Shown here piece by piece: positions 37,929 through 42,361 of a DNA stretch of 42,361 nucleotides; within the stretch, counting starts at the first letter, position 1, and each line of letters begins with the position of its first letter. A program made the translations under genes and the position numbers. This DNA comes from Desulfobacterales bacterium. Its GTDB lineage: Bacteria; Desulfobacterota; Desulfobulbia; Desulfobulbales; VMSU01. The stretch is taken from assembly GCA_011330685.1 (NCBI GenBank), contig DRPV01000118.1, positions 1-42,361 on the forward strand. The letters are read 5' to 3'. The notes under the pieces are model-generated. The model saw only the letters and a list, made by a program, of their open reading frames with translations. It was not told where the DNA came from and made no database searches.

Positions 37929-40609
37929 GCGCCGCTGAGAACTTAAACGATATATCGCTCCTTGATCTCTTTCTGATGGAATGCTGCCATCAATGTGAGA
38001 TATTAAACGAGCAACTGGCTCTGTTGAAGAATAATACTAATCCTCAGGCTGATTTCAGTGCCATGCAAAGGGCATTGCACTCAGTCAAGGGTGCCGCCCG
38101 GATAATCGATCTTAGTCTGATTATTGAGTTGACTCAAGCCCTGGAGAATGTTTTTCGACGACAATGGGGATCGGTGATTCCCTGGAATATTATTGAGGCA
38201 GCGGTTGATGAATTAAATATTTTAAGCCGTCTGCCGGGAGACAGCCTGCGCCTCAAGGTCAAAGAGCGGCACGATATTATCCGTCAGTTGATTAAAAATC
38301 TTGGCGAAGAGCTGGAGACGGAAGAGCCGAAGGTGAGTTCTGCCGCTGATATTGAAAATCAGACGGTTGAGCCGGGGGCGGAAACGCTGCCGCCCCTGTC
38401 CGCGGATCTCTTTGATATCTTCAGGCAGGATGCCGGTCAGCATCTAAGCCTGCTAAGTGAGAATATCCTTAAATTAGAGCGTAATCCCCAGGACAGTCTG
38501 TTACTGACTGAGGGTATGCGGGCAGTTCATTCTATTAAGGGCGCGGCCCGTATCATCGAGCTGCATGATATTGTCGGTCTTACGCACGCCATGGAGGATG
38601 TGCTGGTCAGGATACAGAATAACTCCAACTCCATGCCCCATTCCACCATTGATGTTCTGCTGGGGGCCTGTGATCTGCTGCAGGCACTGATCAACAGTCG
38701 AGCCGGTGAGGTCGATCAATGGCTCACCGGGAACAGGGCAGTAGTGGCGGCCTCCATTAAGCGTCTAAAAGACGAGAGCGCCGGAACCACTGCCGGGCCG
38801 CTACCCGCATTGCAAATTCAGAGCGCTGAAGAGAACGAGACGACCAGCAAGGCCCAGAGTTTAAGGGTGTCGGCCCAGGGCATGGACAGGTTGATGAATC
38901 TGGCTGGAGAGGCCATAATCGAGGCCGACTGGCTGCCGTCAATGTTGACTAATGCCCTGCGCTGGCAGCAGAAGGAAAAGGAAATATGGGCAGCTGTTTC
39001 CGGTATCCGTAAACATCTGCAGGAGCAGGGGATGCCGCAATATCTTGAAGATTCATTCAGCTATCTGCATGATAAGATAAAGTTATGCTCTCATTTAGCC
39101 AATATCAGTCTAACGGATATTGACGATCATGTGCAAAACGCCGCGACTATTTCTCATCGTCTGCGTCAGGAGGTCGTGAATAACCGGATGCAGCCTTTGG
39201 CGGACGGCACCAGGGGGCTGCCGCGTCTCGTCCGTGATTTGAGTCTTAAGCAGGGGAAAAATATCCGCTTTACGATAACCGGGGCGGAGACCATGGTGGA
39301 TAGAGACATTCTGGAGAAATTAGAGGCCCCGCTTACCCACCTCATTACTAATGCTGTGGATCATGGCATTGAAAGCCCTGAGGAGCGGCAGCGGGCGGCT
39401 AAACCTCCTGAGGCGGTGGTGAGTATCAGTGCCAGGCATATGCATGGCAGACTCTATATAACTATTGCTGACGACGGGCGGGGGATTGATCTTCCTGCTC
39501 TGCGTCGCAGGATTGTTGATAAACGCCTGGTTTCAGAACAGGTAGCGGCGGAGCTTAGTGAGGCCGAATTGCTGGAATTTGTTTTTCTGCCTAATTTCAG
39601 CACCAGGGAAATGCCGAATCAGACCTCTGGACGCGGTGTGGGACTGGATGTGGTACGTAATATAATTACCCAGGTCAGGGGCAGCGTTGATCTTACCTCT
39701 ATCCCAGGTTATGGATGCTGTTTTGAGCTCTGTCTACCCCTGACCCTCTCTATTATCCGAGCTCTTATTGTCGAAATAAATAATGAACCTTATGCCGTTC
39801 CCCTGGTTAATATTGATCACACGATTCGTCTCAAACGCTCTGAAATTAAGGCCATGGAGGGGCGGCGTTATATAATCTCCCATGAAAAACGGGTGGGCAT
39901 TATTGCCGCCCAGCAGGTCTTGGATCTTGATGATAACGGGCTGGAAGCGGATCCGATCTCCATTATTGTTCTGGAGAACGAGCATAAGCCCTACGGGCTT
40001 ATCGTCGATGAACTTCAGGGAATTCGTGATCTTGTGGTGCAGTCTTTAAATGACCGGCTGGGCAAGCTCCGCAGCATCAGCGCCGCGGCGGTGGCTCCAG
40101 ACGGCACACCGATTTTGATCCTGGATGTTATGGACTTGATTAATACGATGGATCATATGATATCCGGCAATCGTTTGCGGCGGGTGGAGAGCGGCAGTGA
40201 GACAAGCGGTAAGCAGCGCAAGAGGGTTTTGGTCGTGGATGATTCAGCCACGGTGCGTGAGGTGGAACGTACCATCCTGGCTCGGCACGGCTTTCTGGTA
40301 GATACGGCTGATGACGGGCTGCAGGCCTGGAATAATGTCAGGGAGAAAGATTATCAACTGGTGATTACCGATGTGGATATGCCCAATATGGATGGTATTG
40401 AGCTGCTGTCTCAGATTCGGGAACAGGCGGAACTGGAAGACCTGCCGGTGATAATTGTCTCTTATAAAGACCGGGAAGAGGACAGACAGCGTGGTCTGAC
40501 CGTGGGTGCGGATTATTATCTCACCAAGGGCAGTTTCAGTAATCAGAGGTTTATTGAGGCGGTGGAGGATCTAATCGGCGCTGCCGATGATATCGAAGAG
40601 CCCGCCTGA
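37925..40609 (+). CDS. wspE: WspE-like CheA histidine kinase / response regulator with two Hpt domains
   Basis: HSVKGAARIIDL and HSIKGAARIIEL Hpt motifs; LTHLITNAVDHGIESPEER; GRGVGLDVVRNII; CheW-like; C-terminal REC VLVVDDSATVREVERTIL. ATGA overlap with wspD. Confidence 0.95.
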   Translation: MSAAENLNDISLLDLFLMECCHQCEILNEQLALLKNNTNPQADFSAMQRALHSVKGAARIIDLSLIIELTQALENVFRRQWGSVIPWNIIEAAVDELNILSRLPGDSLRLKVKERHDIIRQLIKNLGEELETEEPKVSSAADIENQTVEPGAETLPPLSADLFDIFRQDAGQHLSLLSENILKLERNPQDSLLLTEGMRAVHSIKGAARIIELHDIVGLTHAMEDVLVRIQNNSNSMPHSTIDVLLGACDLLQALINSRAGEVDQWLTGNRAVVAASIKRLKDESAGTTAGPLPALQIQSAEENETTSKAQSLRVSAQGMDRLMNLAGEAIIEADWLPSMLTNALRWQQKEKEIWAAVSGIRKHLQEQGMPQYLEDSFSYLHDKIKLCSHLANISLTDIDDHVQNAATISHRLRQEVVNNRMQPLADGTRGLPRLVRDLSLKQGKNIRFTITGAETMVDRDILEKLEAPLTHLITNAVDHGIESPEERQRAAKPPEAVVSISARHMHGRLYITIADDGRGIDLPALRRRIVDKRLVSEQVAAELSEAELLEFVFLPNFSTREMPNQTSGRGVGLDVVRNIITQVRGSVDLTSIPGYGCCFELCLPLTLSIIRALIVEINNEPYAVPLVNIDHTIRLKRSEIKAMEGRRYIISHEKRVGIIAAQQVLDLDDNGLEADPISIIVLENEHKPYGLIVDELQGIRDLVVQSLNDRLGKLRSISAAAVAPDGTPILILDVMDLINTMDHMISGNRLRRVESGSETSGKQRKRVLVVDDSATVREVERTILARHGFLVDTADDGLQAWNNVREKDYQLVITDVDMPNMDGIELLSQIREQAELEDLPVIIVSYKDREEDRQRGLTVGADYYLTKGSFSNQRFIEAVEDLIGAADDIEEPA

Positions 40610-40619
40610 AACAACAGGG

Positions 40620-40736
40620 TCAATATTGATGCTCTGGTAAAAAGTCCACATTTGGCAATTTTACCATAGGTAACCCCTTGAAATCATTAGGGGGCAGAAT
40701 TAGATCTTTCGACTTTTTACGATAGCATCAATATTA
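40620..40736. repeat. Inverted-repeat (MITE-like) element between wspE and wspF
   Basis: Left arm tcaatattgatgctctggtaaaaagtc and right arm gactttttacgatagcatcaatatta form a ~26-bp imperfect inverted repeat; internal CCCCT...AGGGG hairpin. Confidence 0.7.
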
Positions 40737-40752
40737 ATAATGAGGGAGCTAT

Positions 40753-41769
40753 TTGAAGATAGGTATTGTTAATGATTCCATGATGGCGGCCGAGGTTCTG
40801 CGCCGCGTTGTGGAAGCGGAACCCAGCCTTGAGGTTATGTGGATGGCTGAGGACGGATTTCAGGCGGTGCGGAATTGCCGGGAATCACGCCCCGATTTGA
40901 TCTTGATGGATTTACTTATGCCGGTTATGGACGGAGTAGAGGCCACCCGCCGGATAACGCGGGATACGCCCTGCGCTATTCTCATTGTTACCTCTTCGGT
41001 TAACGACAATGCCTCTTTAGTCTTTGAAGCTATGGGGGCCGGGGCCATGGATGCGGTTGCTACGCCGGTGCTTGGTGACAGTGGAAACGGCAGGGAGGTG
41101 GCTGATTTATTGCATAAGATCAGAATAATCGCCCGTTTGATTAATTGTCCATTAGAGCTTATCTCTACAGAGGACAGGAGGGGACGGAAAGATGAAGCTG
41201 CTGACCAACTGGTGGTTATCGGTGCTTCCACCGGAGGCCCTCCGGCCTTGGCTGCTATTTTGGCGGATTTGCCTTGTTCTTGTAATGTTCCGGTGGTGGT
41301 GATTCAACATATGGATAAAAAATTTACCCCCGGTCTGGTTAATTGGCTCAATCAACAGATCGATCTGCCGGTTCAGTTGATTAACGAGGGTGATATGCCC
41401 CAAAAAGGGGTTGTTATGCTGCCCAATACCAATGTGCATCTGCAGATGACGAGGCAGGGGCGTTTCAGCTATTCTATTGAACCTGAGGAAAATTTTTATC
41501 ACCCCTCGGTGGATGTATTTTTCGAGACCCTCGCTGCTCACTGGCAGGGTAAAATTATCGCCGCTCTGCTCACCGGTATGGGGCGTGACGGGGCACGCGG
41601 CCTGCTGACGATTAAAAACAGGGGCGGCTATACCATCGCTCAGGACAGGGAAAGCTCGGTGGTCTATGGAATGCCCAAGGCGGCGGCGGAAATTGATGCC
41701 GCCCGCGAGATTCTGCCCATGAAGGAGATCGGCAGCCGGATACTACAATTGTTAGCCAACAGACCTTGA
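40753..41769 (+). CDS. wspF: WspF-like CheB methylesterase
   Basis: MKIGIVNDSMMAAEVLRRVVEAEPSLEVMWMAEDGFQAVRNC...LMDLLMPVMDGVEATRRI; GASTGGPPALAAIL; LLTGMGRDGARGLL. TTG start after gaggga. Confidence 0.93.
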   Translation: MKIGIVNDSMMAAEVLRRVVEAEPSLEVMWMAEDGFQAVRNCRESRPDLILMDLLMPVMDGVEATRRITRDTPCAILIVTSSVNDNASLVFEAMGAGAMDAVATPVLGDSGNGREVADLLHKIRIIARLINCPLELISTEDRRGRKDEAADQLVVIGASTGGPPALAAILADLPCSCNVPVVVIQHMDKKFTPGLVNWLNQQIDLPVQLINEGDMPQKGVVMLPNTNVHLQMTRQGRFSYSIEPEENFYHPSVDVFFETLAAHWQGKIIAALLTGMGRDGARGLLTIKNRGGYTIAQDRESSVVYGMPKAAAEIDAAREILPMKEIGSRILQLLANRP

Positions 41770-42361
41770 AGAATAAAAAACAAGATAAGTTTCTGAAATC
41801 TCCGCCTGCCGACGATTATCAGACATTAAAATCGTATAGGATTACCGTCCTTCTGATTGATGACCAGCCCATGGTGGCAGAGGCGGTACGCCGTGCCCTG
41901 GAGGGTGAAAGTGATATCGATTTTCATTACTGCGCTGATCCGACTAAGGCAATTCAGACTGCTGACCGTATTCAACCGACCTTGATTCTCCAGGATCTTA
42001 TTATGCCGGAGGTTAATGGTCTGATGATGGTTAAATTTTTTCGAGTTAATCAACAGACCGCCAAGGTGCCGATTATCGTGCTGTCCACCAAGGAAGAACC
42101 GGAGGTTAAGAGTGAGGCATTCAAGATTGGGGTCAATGATTATATCGTTAAATTACCGGACAAGATTGAATTAATTGCCCGTATCCGTTATCATTCCCAG
42201 GCCTACATAAATTATATGCAGAAGGAGGAGGCTTTCTGCGCCCTGGAGGAGAGCCAGCGTCGTCTGCATGAGGCCAATTTGACCCTTGAAAAATTATCAT
42301 CTCTTGACGGTCTTACTAATATAGCCAATCGCCGTAAGTTTGATCATACCCTGCGCCAGGA
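41766..42361 (+). CDS. wspR: WspR-like response regulator diguanylate cyclase (REC-GGDEF), 3' end outside window
   Basis: Read directly: TTG start overlapping the wspF stop (TTGA); ITVLLIDDQPMVAEAVRRALEG...LILQDLIMPEVNGLMMVKFFR...LEKLSSLDGLTNIANRRKFDHTLRQ. Missing from the ORF track as it has no in-window stop. Confidence 0.92.
   Translation, partial: MKNKKQDKFLKSPPADDYQTLKSYRITVLLIDDQPMVAEAVRRALEGESDIDFHYCADPTKAIQTADRIQPTLILQDLIMPEVNGLMMVKFFRVNQQTAKVPIIVLSTKEEPEVKSEAFKIGVNDYIVKLPDKIELIARIRYHSQAYINYMQKEEAFCALEESQRRLHEANLTLEKLSSLDGLTNIANRRKFDHTLRQ

Noticed and set aside
1-42361. CRISPR array, prophage, integrase, transposase or rRNA operon
   Set aside because: No regularly spaced direct repeats, no phage or transposase signatures in any translated ORF, and no rRNA sequence recognised.

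Overview
The window looks like a chromosomal segment of a Desulfobacterota-like bacterium; taxonomy is inferred from gene content only. From left to right it contains: the end of a DUF5714-type gene; pfkA; an hcp / zinc-ribbon protein / ferredoxin cluster; a CNMP-HDOD protein; the leftward block mnmE-jag-yidC-yidD-rnpA-rpmH; tRNA-Gly(CCC); the rightward block rimP-nusA-ylxR-infB-rbfA-nrnA-truB-rpsO-pnp-dut-MBL hydrolase; a signalling region (PAS kinase, MCP, PhnD-like binding protein, YfiR-like protein plus hybrid kinase, two TatA-like proteins, MscS); and a seven-gene chemosensory cluster in the exact wspABCDEFR order, cut by the window end inside the GGDEF domain. The most unusual signal is a dispersed, modular, palindromic intergenic repeat family (termini GTAACCRTTCAG...CTGAAYGGTTAC). 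Several copies sit just 5' of start codons in one orientation relative to the downstream gene. A second short repeat lies at several gene 3' ends, and a separate inverted-repeat element splits wspE from wspF. All assignments come from reading translations and motifs by eye; no database search was run.
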